This document shows positions 21,769 through 34,046 of a stretch of DNA of 64,000 nucleotides, piece by piece. The stretch is from Isoetes taiwanensis. Lineage: Eukaryota; Streptophyta; Lycopodiopsida; Isoetales; Isoetaceae. The stretch's first letter is position 1. Each line of letters begins with the position of its first letter. The notes under the pieces are model-generated. The model was not told the origin of the DNA. It worked only from the letters and a program-made list of their open reading frames with translations, and did no database searches. The stretch covers positions 747,910 through 811,909 of the forward strand of contig JAJEKV010000147.1 in assembly GCA_021234155.1 (NCBI GenBank), given 5' to 3'. The translations under genes and the position numbers were made by a program.

Positions 21769-24410
21769 GTAATATTTTGGGGCTTGGTCCCAAGCATTTC
21801 TTTGAGGACAAGTTGAAGAAAACATTGAAGGTTTTGGATGGTGTAATAGCTTGCAGAAAGCTTGTCAATTCACCTGCTAATGTACTTACTCCTAGTGAGT
21901 ACTTTTGAGATAAATTCCTTCTTTTTTTGTGATCGCGGTGTTTATTGAGTATCATAATCCTTATATGCAGGTGCTCTCGCTGAAGAAGCTGAAGAAATAG
22001 GTTCAGCTTACAGTAATGTGATAATGGTAAAGATCTTATAGGAAGAGGCATGCAGAGAGTTAAAAATGGGGTTGTATCTTGGTGTGGCAACTGCATCTGC
22101 TAATCCTCCTAAATTTATACATTTACAATATAGGCCAAGTGGGGATATGAAAGTGAAATTGGCAATTGTTGGGAAGGGGTTGACATTTGACAGGTTATGT
22201 GTGTTTGAATTTTCACTTAATTGTGAATCCTGTTTTTGGACTTCTTGCTGCCGCATTCTTCTGCAAGTGGACTCCCTGGCTGCATGATTGTGTAAATATT
22301 GATTGGTTAGACACATAGGCTTATGTAGAGGACACAAAATGTTTTATTGAATGATTTATTTGCCCCTGAAACCTTGAAAAGTGGCACTTATTAGAAAGAG
22401 ACTGTTGTATTGCCTGATAACTGGTTGTGACTGAATTGGCATCTTGCAGGCTAATTGTTGCTATATCATACTTTTCCTGGGCCTTTTTCCCTAAAAAGTT
22501 CTTTCTTAAATCATTTGCAACTTTCCCAATCCATTATTGTAAATCGCTTTCTGTTTTCAAGACGTCGTCTCTTGGGAGCAGCTGGCATATGTCATTTCAA
22601 ACTTTAGCCATTGGCAACTTGTTTTTAAGCCCTGCAGTTCATTTTAAAGATACCAATACCAGGGCCTCTTTTCTTTGGGACACTCCTTGTTTTTTTTTCC
22701 TTTTCTTTCTCGAGTAATTGCTGGCTTTGTAATTTAACAGCCGGCACAATTTAACATTAGTATATTTTGCAGTGGAGGGTATAATCTGAAAACAGGTCAA
22801 GGATCGGTATTAAGTTGATGAAGTTTGATATGGGTGGTGCTGTCGCTGTGCTAAGAGCAGCTAAGGCAATTGGAGCTATAAGCCCACCAGGAGTCGAGGT
22901 CAGCATTAGCTCTGTCTTCCAACTAGTTTGCCATATATAATTTATGCAATCCTATTTGCAGATAAACTTTATCGTTGCAACATGTGAAAACATGATAAGT
23001 GGTACAGGAATGCGACCAGAAGATAGCTTCTAATGGAAAAACTATTGAGGTTGTTTTTATATGAGATAATGGGCATTAACAATTGAGAACCCTTGGTCAA
23101 CTATTCTCACGAGCTTGACGTTTTTACCATTATCACTTTGCAGGTAAATAATACAGGCGCTGAAGGCAGGCTGACCTTGGCTGATGCACTTGTCTACGCT
23201 TGTAAGCTTGAAGTTGACAAGGTGAATCCACTTTGTTCTATGAAGTTTGGGGTCAAATGGTGAAATATTTATGTCTACTAGATTAGGGTTATCTGGAGCA
23301 ACATTAATAGTCATTTGCATGTGTTGAATCATGCGTTGAATTGTGGGCTTCCTCTTCATATGTTTTGGTAATACTACTTCTTTAGCTGGTGGGTAGAGAG
23401 AACCTGAATGGGAGGATACCTAATATGGCGAAGACCAGCAAATGTGAAGTACAGCAGATATTAGAAGAAGTTCAAATGATGTGAAAGAATTGTGTTCCTG
23501 GTCAGATCATCTTTAAGAGTATGAACTATGGTTAACAAGTATTTTAGTTTCGTAAAGGATCTTCAAATTCTTAGTTTGTTGTGACTGTCCGGCATCATCT
23601 TGTTCAGCAATAAAAAGGCTGATTCCAAAGAGTTCACCTTTTTATCAAAAGAGTTTGGAAGGTGTACATTTGAAAAATGATGTCTGCTGTATTTTGTTTC
23701 ATGTTTTTCTTTGAGATATATGTATAAATTTTCTATTGTCTTCATGACGATGTTTATGTTCTATTTCTGAGGTGCTGCAATGGTCTTTGTATGCTTGCAG
23801 ATTGTTGATTTAGCCACGCTAACTGAAGCATGTGTTGTGGCTCTTGGAAATGAAGTAGGAGGTAAGAAACTTATGATGTAAAATTGATGTCTTTCCTACC
23901 TCGTTATTGTTGCTTCGTTATGTTATACTACAACTTTGATGCCACTAGGAAACTAGATTATGCTAGCTTGAACTATTCTACAAAATCCAGTCTAATATCA
24001 ATAGGGTCTTGAATGGCGCAGGCACGTTTACACCAAATGATGAACTGGCGAAAGAACTGTCAGAATGCTCTAGGAAAGTTGGAGAGACGCTTTGGAGATT
24101 GCCTTTATAGGACGCTTATTGGGAAATGATGAAATCAGGAATTGCAGATATGGTGAATACTGGTGGGCGTGCTGGAGGATCCATCACAGCAGCACTTTCT
24201 TGCGACAGGTGATTTGTTAAAATATTGTTGCCACTGGTTGGTTGATCATAAAACTTATTCTGGAGTTTCTGCCTGTAGTTTGTGGATGAAAAGATACCCT
24301 GGGGCACATTTGGATATTGCTGGCCCTGTGTGGAGTGAGAAGGAACGGGGTGCAACTGGGTTCGCAGTTGCGATTTTAGTAGAGTGGTTTTTGAAACACT
24401 CTGCTTCTTG
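21769..24410 (+). pseudogene. M17 leucine aminopeptidase, inactive remnant
   Basis: Eight exon-like blocks match plant leucine aminopeptidase in order: about 21769-21894 (RKLVNSPANVLTP), 21971-22193 ([27 protein letters not shown]), 22773-22898 (KLMKFDMGGA), 22962-23049 (CENMISGTGMRP), 23144-23221, 23801-23861 (DLATLTEACVVALG), 24022-24208 and 24278-24410 ([17 protein letters not shown]). Introns are retained, so it is not a processed copy. Damage: TAG at 22039 and 24108, frameshifts in exons 3, 4 and 8, and NTDAEGR changed to NTGAEGR near 23155, which removes a metal-binding Asp. The N-terminal half is missing. Confidence 0.85.
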
Positions 24411-24981
24411 ATGGCATGTTGGATGTTGAAGCCTGCTGCAAATTTACTTAAGGGGTGAAATACAGCAAAAGGTAATCATTTGGGCATCTGCAGGGCTCTG
24501 AAGTTATATTGATTGTCTATCAGGAATGGTCTACCAGCATCACTTTATGCTCTAATCAGGTATAGTGGTATGCTGAGGAAAATAGTTGGGAAAATAATAA
24601 AATTGCGTTGAATTTTGTAGTTCTTTTCCATTTTTTCTATGGACTTTTGATGCACTCTAGTTTCTTGCATGTTTGCATACCATTTATGAGTAGTGGGCGT
24701 ACCCTTGGGAAGAGTCTATGGAACATCAGTGTATACTATTAAAGCAGTTGATACGGATATGTAGTAGCAAAATTTATAAGACAACAAACTATAAGCTCAT
24801 TAAACTGTAAGTCTCACTGTATTAAAGGGAGAACTATGCTTAGAAGATGATCATTCCTGTAAAAGAAAATTGTTTGGAAGCATTACTTGGTGTTTTTTTC
24901 TCCAAAGTGGGGGTGGTGCATGACTGTATATATTGGGATGTTTCTGCATTTTATATGATTAGCACAGTTTGTCAGCAGGCT

Positions 24982-25133
24982 GATTGCTGCCACGGTTTTT
25001 CCCTCGAAAACCCTTCGGGGGGGGGTTTTTTAATCCGGGCAGTAATCCGCTTGCTGCGTTTTTGTATTGGGTCCCATAGACCGATTGGTCTCCGTGGACG
25101 ATAAAAGTAACTTCCTTCCTTCCTTCCTTCCTT
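24982..25133 (+). mobile_element. SINE-like element with (CTTC)n tail
   Basis: The head contains GGTTTTTCCC...GAAAACCCTTC, a G-run and a T-run. The 3' core is CCGATTGGTCTCCGTGGACG followed by ATAAAAGTAA, and it ends in a (CTTC)n microsatellite at 25111-25132. The same core followed by other short tandem repeats occurs at 27.96, 31.2 and 58.4 kb. Short size, no ORF and a simple-repeat tail fit a SINE or another LINE-mobilised element. Clear pol III A and B boxes were not found. Confidence 0.55.
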
Positions 25134-26182
25134 AAATCTTGAATAAGTCCTGACTCCACTACATATAGCTCTAGTACCTGGATATGTCTGCCTTGCCATC
25201 CTATCAGTGTCTCTTTCATTTCATTTGAGGACCTTTATTGGGAGTCTACCTTGCCATACTATCAGTGTCTATCTTCTAGGCTAGGCAGTTCTCTTAATTG
25301 TAATTTGGGGATAACACGGTCGAGAAGGAAGATTTAAAATTCCTTATTTTTTTTCCTAATTAAGATTGAGAGTTCCCTTTTTTCTTTTCCTAATTAGGAA
25401 ATCTTATGATAAGAATGTACATTCATATACAAGTATTTGAACTATGTAGGCCTTCTATGAAGTTGAATGTAACTGTTTTGAGGAGTGTAGACAGTAGATG
25501 AGTTAATTGTAATATGGAGATACCATCGTAATATGGGGATAACACGATCAATAAGATTAAGATTCACCAACCCCTTTTTTTTTCTTTCCTTATTATAGAA
25601 TCTTATGATAAGAACGTACATTCATATACAAGTCTTTGAACTATGTAGATCTCGTGCGAAGTTGAATGTAATTATTTTGAGGAGTGTAGATAGTAGATGC
25701 TTGAGTTAACATGGATAAGGTTTTCGGAATAACCTATGAATACGGAAATGTTTTGGACCTAACATATGTCCTCGTATTGTTGGAAATAGAATTTTGTGAA
25801 GATTCTATAGATTTTTTATAGTCTGTCAAAATTCCATTAGATTGATAGTTTTGTGGTTCCCAGAGATTCTTAATAAACAAAACAAAACTGGGAATGATAT
25901 TCTTATCGTAGAGATATATATTATTACATTTGCTTGTATCAACTTTGACTCGCATTTTGAATAGTATCTCCTTGAGACCTTATGATGCAATATTGGAGTA
26001 TTGCTTGAAGTTTGAATATTGCAGTTTGACAAACAGTCCTCAGATAATTTTGCACCAATACAACATCTATAGCATCCTTGTAGGCTAGCTTTAGATTGGT
26101 TGAACCAGAGATGTAGATGCTCATATTAGATATTGGAAGGTTTTGCTTTCGTTAGAGGAGTCAAGGGATTTGGCTTGCTCAT

Positions 26183-26283
26183 ATTGTAATTGTAATTGTA
26201 ATTGTAATTGTAATTGTAATTGTAATTGTAATTGTAATTGTAATTGTAATTGTAATTGTAATTGTAATTGTAATTGTAATTGT
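26183..26283. repeat. (ATTGTA)n hexanucleotide microsatellite, about 17 copies
   Basis: An uninterrupted run of about 101 bp of the six-base unit, with no variant units, indicating recent expansion. It lies in geneless DNA. Confidence 0.95.
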
Positions 26284-27948
26284 TTGCAATTTTAGTCGTG
26301 TTTGGGAGATGCCTTTAAATAGGGACTACAATACAGATCGATATAGGTTAGGTGCCATTAATGGAACACGGTAAGCCCATCTATGATGGGTATAGGAAGC
26401 CAGTCACGGTGACAAGCAGTACTTTGTGGTCCAAACAAGAGCAGACTATAAGGATTGATGAAAAATGCACCTCAAAAAGTTGATGATCCATTGGATCCTA
26501 AGGTATGTAATGGAGGTTGCTACGATCGCCACCATATTAGCATTGAGGAGATGCGAGAAAGTTATTGAATCATGGTGCAACATCATAATAAAATGCCCAG
26601 TGGCATGATTAAAGTTGATGATCATAATCTAATCCACAACTTATTTCAACTCGTCTCGGCATATCTAATCTCCTATATTGTGTTTGAGATTTTTATTCGG
26701 CGGACATCATAATGAGTCGGTTCATTGATGATTATTTTGAGCGATGCTAAATTACAAAAGCACACAAGCATTTATTCCAATTGTGAATGAAATGTGGTTT
26801 GTTAGCATAAATGATACCACAATTGCATAGTTATTTTGTGAATGATATGTCTTAATTGACAATCAAGTTGGTTCAGTTCCAATGTAGTTTGAAAGTTTGT
26901 TGAGAATACTGCTAGATGACTTCTCTCATCAACTATTATAGTACTGTTACAAATTGTCGCTGTTGTACAGTTCTTCCTGAAATATCATTTGGCAATTGAA
27001 TCTCTTCATGCATATGACAATTTGATAGTTTGTTCAAAATGGTGCAATGTATGAAGTCTAATGTATTTTATTTTCGGACTATAGATTTTGTAATCTATTA
27101 GATTTCTTGGCACTTTTAATATTGCATGGAGATTCGTTTAGATTTGCCCCCCGTAATAGTTTTTGACATTCCTCGAAAGTCTTTTTATGTTTCTTAAGAA
27201 TCTTGTTAGATCTTCGAAGAGCAATTTTCATCAAAGTTCTCCACATTGTATTGTATAAACCTAAAGATTTTGTAAGATCCCATTAGATTCCATAAACATT
27301 AACAAAGATTTCATTAACATTTCTTTAGAATGTCGATTTCCTCATATTTCTTAATATTCCAAGATCTCGACAGGGTGCAATATAAAGTTGTTAAATGATC
27401 AGTGTTTTGAACGCTATTAAATTACAAAAGAACATATAAAGTCCAGGGAAAATGAGCCATTATGAATGCCTATTCCTCTCCAGGATAAATTATCTCAAGC
27501 CATACTTTTTATAATTTATTCCAAGGGGAAACAAGCCCATATGGGGATTACAATTGCAACCTCCTCTCCTCCCTTCTTGCATTTGTAGTGCAACCCGAAT
27601 CGAAGGTGTGTGTGCATTCTAATATATCCATGTGTTAAGAAATTTGAGGTGGATGTTCATTAGAATGATTCATAACTTAAGCAATACCTAGACATGCTGA
27701 TCTAACCATACAACCTATACGTTCTCTTCTATAAATAGAGTTTTGAATTAGGTTTCAAAAGGCAAAATACTTAATTTTTTTTTATTTATCTCTCTAAAAT
27801 CCATGATTATTCTAAATTATTTCCTTTTCATGCAATAGATTTCTTCCCTCATTCTGCGCCAACAACTTTTCTATTCTAGAGTAGCTACGGTCTTATTGTT
27901 CAAGGTTGATATCAAATATTTGCTGGCATCTCTTTGAGCTATCCATAC

Positions 27949-28020
27949 CTCATGGCCAATTTGGTCTTTGTGGACGTTAAAAACCATATCTGTCTATATG
28001 TTTGTCCATCCGTCCGTCCT
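27949..28020 (+). mobile_element. SINE-like element 3' end
   Basis: CCTCATGGCCAATTTGGTC and TTTGTGGACGTTAAAAA match the 3' core of the 24982-25133 element. The tail is a degenerate (TGTC/CGTC)n run at about 27990-28020. The head is missing or too diverged to see. Confidence 0.45.
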
Positions 28021-28790
28021 AAAGTTGCTTAAAATATGCCTTAGGATCTTTCTGTGATGGGCCTGCCAGGTTAGCCCTCCAGGTAATCCGAGGTCCCATT
28101 AATACTTGCATGAACATTAACAAGTTGATATACATGAATTGAACAATGCAATGCAAAAGAATTCTTAATCCTAACTCAAGGTAAAGAATTGAATCTTTAA
28201 TCCCAACCATATTCAATAACATGTAGGACCTCAACTCTCAAAATATAATATCATGCTAGATAGATTGACAATGCTTTAAGGTCTAAGGATCCACATGTTA
28301 AGTTTATAAAAGAATAACAAGGCCTTGCTACAGGCTCACAAAGATCTCCCAGGCTTCTAACTCAGTTGAGGCTTTGAACTACACGACGATCCTTCAAGTC
28401 TCATATCTATCTGCTTACACCATGAACACGTGGGGTTAATCATAAAGACTAAGTGGGGGTTTAAAGCATTTAGAAAATGTTGGCATAATCACAAGAAATA
28501 TTCTTAGACTTAGATGCCTCACCTGAGAATCTCATTATACTAGAAACCAGCAATGCAATGTTAGCACATAACATGAACACTAAGAAGTAGATTATGAGGA
28601 TACTAAGTTACCATGGTTTCTTACAATGCTCTTTGTCTGTATGTGATTGTATCGAGTCTGATATATGATCTTGATGATCTTGTTGTGCATGGTCTATGGA
28701 TGATCTTGATAAATAATCTAGCTCTTAATCTTGCACACATTGCACATCATTGGAAAGGAGCTATCACTTATATTTAAATCCTTGTCCTAT

Positions 28791-30476
28791 TGTGGCGCTC
28801 TCCGCGTAACATACGATGCTCCATTGTCTATCCCATGGAAATCTCCCATTTAATAGCAACTGCCATATGAGCCCTCTGTCTGCCCCACTCCTAGGATGGC
28901 CAGAGCATGAGAAGAGGACATAGAGTCTTGCACGCTTGTCCCCTCTGGACTTCTATAACAATGGAAGAAACATATCTATGTCAGCGCTAGCAATAATAAT
29001 AATAATCAACTACCACGAATGGTAGTGCAATCCATCCATAGATCCATGTGATATATCAATACATCAATAGGCCTCCTATCCAGGCTCAGACTCATAAGGG
29101 AAGATAGACTGACAACTTGGGTCTCAAGATAAAACAAACCGAGTTATGGCAATGACTTGGGCTGGCAAAAGACAATGGCTAGGGTTGACCACTCCATCTG
29201 TCCCTCATGTGCATACTATGCAGATGGGCTAAATTAGTCTCTGTCGTGACTGTAACCTGTCGGAGATGCAATCTCTTGATATCACCCAACGAAACTACTC
29301 TGAGTTGCATCTCCCCAGTCTGATGAGGTAGGAAGTGTTGCATCTCCCCTTCTGGGGTTGCATCTCCCTAGTCCCATGAGGTAGGAAGGGTTGTATCTCC
29401 CCTTCCCATAGTGCAGTGGCTCCATAGATGGCTAGAGGATCGTGGTGACACACGTCCTTCTCTGACTGAACTTCCCAAAACAAGAGCCAGGCCAACCCCT
29501 CCAACTCTTGAGAGTTAGGGGTGATACCATTTACCCAGAATGTATTGGACTTATACGAGACCCTCACGAAGTGACCGACTATAAGTCTAGCCCGCTATGG
29601 GTTCCTAGTAGCCGTGCTCATAGGGACCTTCCTCTACTTTGCCAGTAACCCCCTTGTATGGTGCTCAGTCACTTCATAGCTCCCAGAGCTTGGTGGGCTC
29701 TATGCACATGCCGCATATAATGGGAACTAGGTCCAATCTAAGAGCATCATCTAAATAATGGCTATTAGGTCACTACCCCCCTTCCTAATACAAAAAAAAA
29801 AAAAAAAAAAAGAGATCAACCAGCATCATATATCCACATAACATGATAAATGTCGAAATATCTAATCCTAACCATATGCATCTGAATTACAGTTAGGGTT
29901 CATTGATTGGGGGTTCAAAATCTGAACTGAGGGTTCTAGAATGGCTCTACTAGAGATATAAGGCACTAATTCATCTGGAATGCTAACTTCCAGATGATTT
30001 ACTAAGGAGACTACTCAAAGTACCTGCTCCGGAGGAACTTCTGCCAGCTCCTGATGTCTCCATCACCCTGCAGGTGTTTTGGTGTAGCTTCCTTTCCTCC
30101 CAATGCACACTCGCTCCTAGGGCTGTTGCACTAGATTGTGCTACAATAAATGATCCACGAAATGGAGTCATGAACGCGAGCTGAGGTCAAGAACTGCTTG
30201 AGCTAGAAAATGGCCTAGATCTAGGGTTTAGCCCTTAGTATGTTAGGGCTGGCATATCATGCCATGTGGCTCCATAGGATGTGTCCATGTGGCTGGTCAC
30301 CAATAGGATGGAGCCACGTGGAAATGGTTCCATATGTAAGGTTGGCTGAGTTATATATAATGACTTAGCCATGCCCCCTCCCCACACTAATGTATACAAG
30401 CCTACTAAGGTAGGCTTGTATCGTGATGTGGCCTAAAGTATATGTATTTATGTTGTATATTTTAGGAGAACGTCAC
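28791..30476 (-). mobile_element. LTR of the same retrotransposon family (copy 3)
   Basis: It starts TGTGGCGCTC (copy 1: TGTGACGCTC) and ends AACGTCAC (copy 1: AACGTCACA), giving 1686 bp against 1670. Blocks near 29010, 29160-29230, 29400-29450 and 29690-29730 align in order with copies 1 and 2. No primer-binding site lies on its left. A pyrimidine run CCCCCTCCCC follows directly on the right, which would be a polypurine tract on the element strand, so this may be a 3' LTR whose body lay to the right; no pol remains there. A run of about 20 A at 29790 lies inside. Confidence 0.65.
30394..30421. repeat. Perfect 11-bp stem-loop near the LTR edge
   Basis: ATACAAGCCTA (30394-30404) pairs with TAGGCTTGTAT (30411-30421) around a 6-base loop. 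It lies inside LTR copy 3 near its element-strand 5' end. Copies 1 and 2 lack an obvious equivalent. Confidence 0.6.
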
Positions 30477-31210
30477 CCCCTCCCCACGAGCATAATGATG
30501 TCCTCAGCATTACGATAAGGTGAAACAAACATGTGTCAACCTTAACAACACTTGCTTTGTAACATTACCATTCTTTTAATATATTGATGACACAATTTTT
30601 CAAAAAAAAAACCTTAACAACTAAAAGCAATAAGGGATGTAATACTTAGAATTTTATTATTGCGATAAACTTCCAATGATTAAAATATTGTGGATCACGC
30701 ATGAACGATGATACACTTGGCAATATCTTGAGACACACTCAACAATTGAAGCTGGTGTATTTCTTACTGGTTGTTTACTGTATCAAAATATGCCTAGCCA
30801 ATTATGTTAAATTTTGCGCAAATTTCTGGTTCATGTGCAACGTAAACCATACTACTCAAGCGTGTCTTTGGGATTCTATGTGTTGGCTTAAAATTTGAAC
30901 AAAATTTGCAAAACTGCGGACAAAATAACAGTTTTGCTACATTGCACGAAGCTGCAACTCTTAAAAATTTTTAACAATGGAAGTTAACATTAGGAAGTGC
31001 CTCTCTGTAGAAATTTTGTTGTACACTAAGTTCACAGCTATTGCAACACATTAGGCTCGTATTTGTTTGAAAAGCCCATATATGGCATCTTATAAATAAA
31101 ATTTTATAACTTGACTTGACTTGCTTGACCACATATTGCATTTGATTTTTATTGAAAATAAAGACTTGACTTTGGTTGAAATTACATGCACGTGATAGTA
31201 GTTCATATTT

Positions 31211-31250
31211 AAGAATAGAATAGATCTTTAACATCCACGAAGACAAAAAG
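31211..31250 (-). mobile_element. SINE-like 3' end with (CTATT)n tail
   Basis: On the minus strand it reads TTGTCTTCGTGGATGTTAAAG followed by a short (CTATT)n run. The core is the diverged form of GGTCTCCGTGGACGTTAAAA seen at 25.1 and 58.45 kb, and the tail unit is the same as at 58.4 kb. Confidence 0.45.
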
Positions 31251-31845
31251 AATGTGTAATTTGGTAGTAATAATTTCTATAAAAGACCATTTACCTAATG
31301 AGTTATATCATTATTGAGGTACTTGTCACGTGCTTTTAGTTAAATGCCCAGATTTTGCAATTCTTTTCGTTTAAGTCTTAAAATTATGGTGGCACAAAGA
31401 GCGTCATATAGGTCTCGTCCCTTTTCTATTTAAGAGGTCCGTCCTCAATAAAGATATTTGTGATGATGTTCTCCTTCATATCTACATGTATATGTTCGTC
31501 CTTCAAATCTGCAGTCATCATGCATGCTCTAAAAACAACAGCACAAAATACATCCACCACACTAGTTGCTCATCCTCAAGTGCATTGCTAATACCCTTAT
31601 CTTTTTCTCTGCCTCCGATTGTCACTGCTCCATCATGTCTCCATAATAGTTCCACATACTAGTCCATAAAGCATTAGCAAGTATAGAAAATCATTTCAAA
31701 CAAACTTGAACAACCTCATCAACGAAACCCAAAACTCTAGCACCAACAACATGGCACCCAGTGTTCATAGCATTTACATGGCTCCACACAAACCAAAAAA
31801 GTCCCAACATGAAACGACAAGACAGAAACCAAGAAAACACACTCT

Positions 31846-31890
31846 CGGGCCACCGAAGGGCTACCCCTCGTGCGTAGCACCTTGTTTCCC
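31846..31890. repeat. Partial copy of the composite palindromic repeat
   Basis: CTCTCGGGCC...GAAGGGCTACCCCTC then GTAGCACCTTGTTT aligns with 20335-20368. The right-hand palindrome of the full element is absent here. Confidence 0.5.
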
Positions 31891-34046
31891 TTTCTTCTTT
31901 CTCTTTTGATGCCGTTCAAAGTTCTTTGCCTTATTTTTTTGTAGGCTTGCCTAACCTCCCCTACAACAATCCGTGTAATTCTAGCATATCCTGCCACATC
32001 ATATCCTTTTGACATATCCTTCCTTTTAACCGTGAGATTTACTAATTTCTAATCCAAGGGCTATGGAAACTAGAAAGTGCCTTGAAATTTCAGTTCCCCT
32101 TCCCATCCCGGCCTCTATCAAGCTCCCGACCTTGTCCAAGCTCTTGATCCTTCCAATATAATGCATAAAGCTTAAAGTATGTAGCGAAATTCTTTATTTT
32201 TTTTAACAGGCTTGCCTAACAATTCTTGAAGATCACTAGTTATTCTTCGAACTTCCTTCCCTTGGTTGTAATCTGGCCAAAATATCATAAAGATGGGTCG
32301 AAATTACTCCTGGAAGGCCGATTTGGATGAATGAAGAGTTTTTGGGGGATGATGAAGAGCTGTACGAGAGAGTCCAAACTATTAAAGAAGCACAAAAACA
32401 AATCATAATTGAGTATGTAGGATTATTTTGGACTTTGGAATGACCGATTTGCCATTAGTTTCTCCAGATCAGCCAAATTGGTGCTAGAAAAAGGCTCTTT
32501 TGTTGGGTTACAGATTACAAGTTTTGCCTTTTTATCATGTTATATGCTTTTGTGTTCAATTGTTATTAGTATTAACTTAGTTCCTGGTCTTATAACAAAA
32601 GAAGAAGTTAGGAAGGCTTGGAAGAGGTGTCAAGATGCATAACCTTGGCCTAGCGCCTTTAATCTTATGTATGAAGACAGATTGTATCTTATGAGGCTTG
32701 GGGTTCATTGTATCTTAATAGGAAGACGATTATGAATCAAATGAGTTGTTTAAACTAAGGAACATGAACTAATGGAGATAAATAATTATAGCTAGCTAGG
32801 ATAATTGTAACAAACTTACTCCCGGAGATGGTTCTAGCCTATAGATCAGATGGCAAAGGCTTAATGCAGTTACAGTCGTGAGACCTTAGGGGTCTTTAAG
32901 CCATAAGTGTTCGATTTTGGGATTCTACATTAGTTGTATGTTTTAATTCCTTAGCTACGGGAAGTGGGTTTTTAATCGGAATATTAAAAACCTTAGCTAA
33001 CAATGGTTAGAGATAAATAAATGGTGAAACCTTGGAGATCATGAGAAGTTGGGTAGCGAGAGCTATATGAGGCATAGGGGGCGTCTAGATGAGGCTATGG
33101 CGTGGAGCACTGTTATTCTAGGTGTACATTGTAAGTTTCTAAGTTGTTGCACTATATTTTATCAAAGGCATCATATCTAGTAGGTTATCCTCATGGGAGA
33201 ATGGTTCTGAGGTAAGGTTGCATTGAGTGGATTGGTGGTATCTTTCCTTGTCATAGATACATCAATGATAGTTAGGCTTATGGCTTCCTCGACGGGTTTG
33301 GATTGTGATCATTATCTTCGTCAGCGACCTAGCTACTTCAATTTGGGCAGGTTGTATGGGCAGCAGTAGTATAATCTAGGCACATGTATAGTAAACATTC
33401 TAATGAACACCACATGTCATGGTCTTTGCATTGCTCCACTGTTGTCTTGGTATTTGATTATTTCTATTGGAACCTCCGGGGTTGGACTTCTAGGTACGGT
33501 GGCCTAGCTCCGGCATGCTCACGTTCTTATGTGATTCTCTGCGGTATTCTTGTGCTCTGTGACACCGGGCATAGTTTTCCCTGATCAGGATGTTACGTCA
33601 CCTCTGTGACTCCATGGTAAAAGGTCCTACAACGCCAGATGTGGGCTGGGAAGGATATGCGCATACGAGGTTTACCCCACCAACTTTGCCAACGGGGCTC
33701 GGAATGTGAGCTGGCTGGGCATTTCTCTGCTAACAGGGCCATGTAGGCTGGTTGAGCTTCCCATTGTCCCGGAGCTATGTTTCTGATGTTTTGTTATTCT
33801 CGCTCTGTTCTTTGCTTTTATTGCTCAGAGTTTGGTATTTTCTTGGATTATGTTGTCATTGTCTAGTATTGTACTCACCTAGAATCTTTCGTTTGCTTGT
33901 GCTTATGCCTTTGTATTCAAGATTTCAGAGTATTTCCATGCATGCAATGGCAGCCATGGATCTCCATTTAGTCACGAGGACTAACCCCAGTGAGTGCATG
34001 CAGTGAACAAGTAAGGCAGTGGTTGCACGGATGGCAGCAATGTAGC

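Larger units (their letters stand above)
24411..28790. other. Intergenic, repeat-rich, no gene seen
   Basis: Contains two SINE-like copies (24982-25133, 27949-28020), a hexanucleotide microsatellite (26183-26283) and a two-copy direct duplication at about 25290-25500 and 25500-25700 (shared phrases GGGATAACACG, TTATGATAAGAA, CATATACAAGT and TGAACTATGTAG). The rest is AT-rich with only short chance ORFs. Confidence 0.5.

Noticed and set aside
26183-26283. Regular short repeats that might suggest a CRISPR array or centromeric satellite
   Set aside because: The unit is only six bases with no spacers. It is a plain microsatellite.
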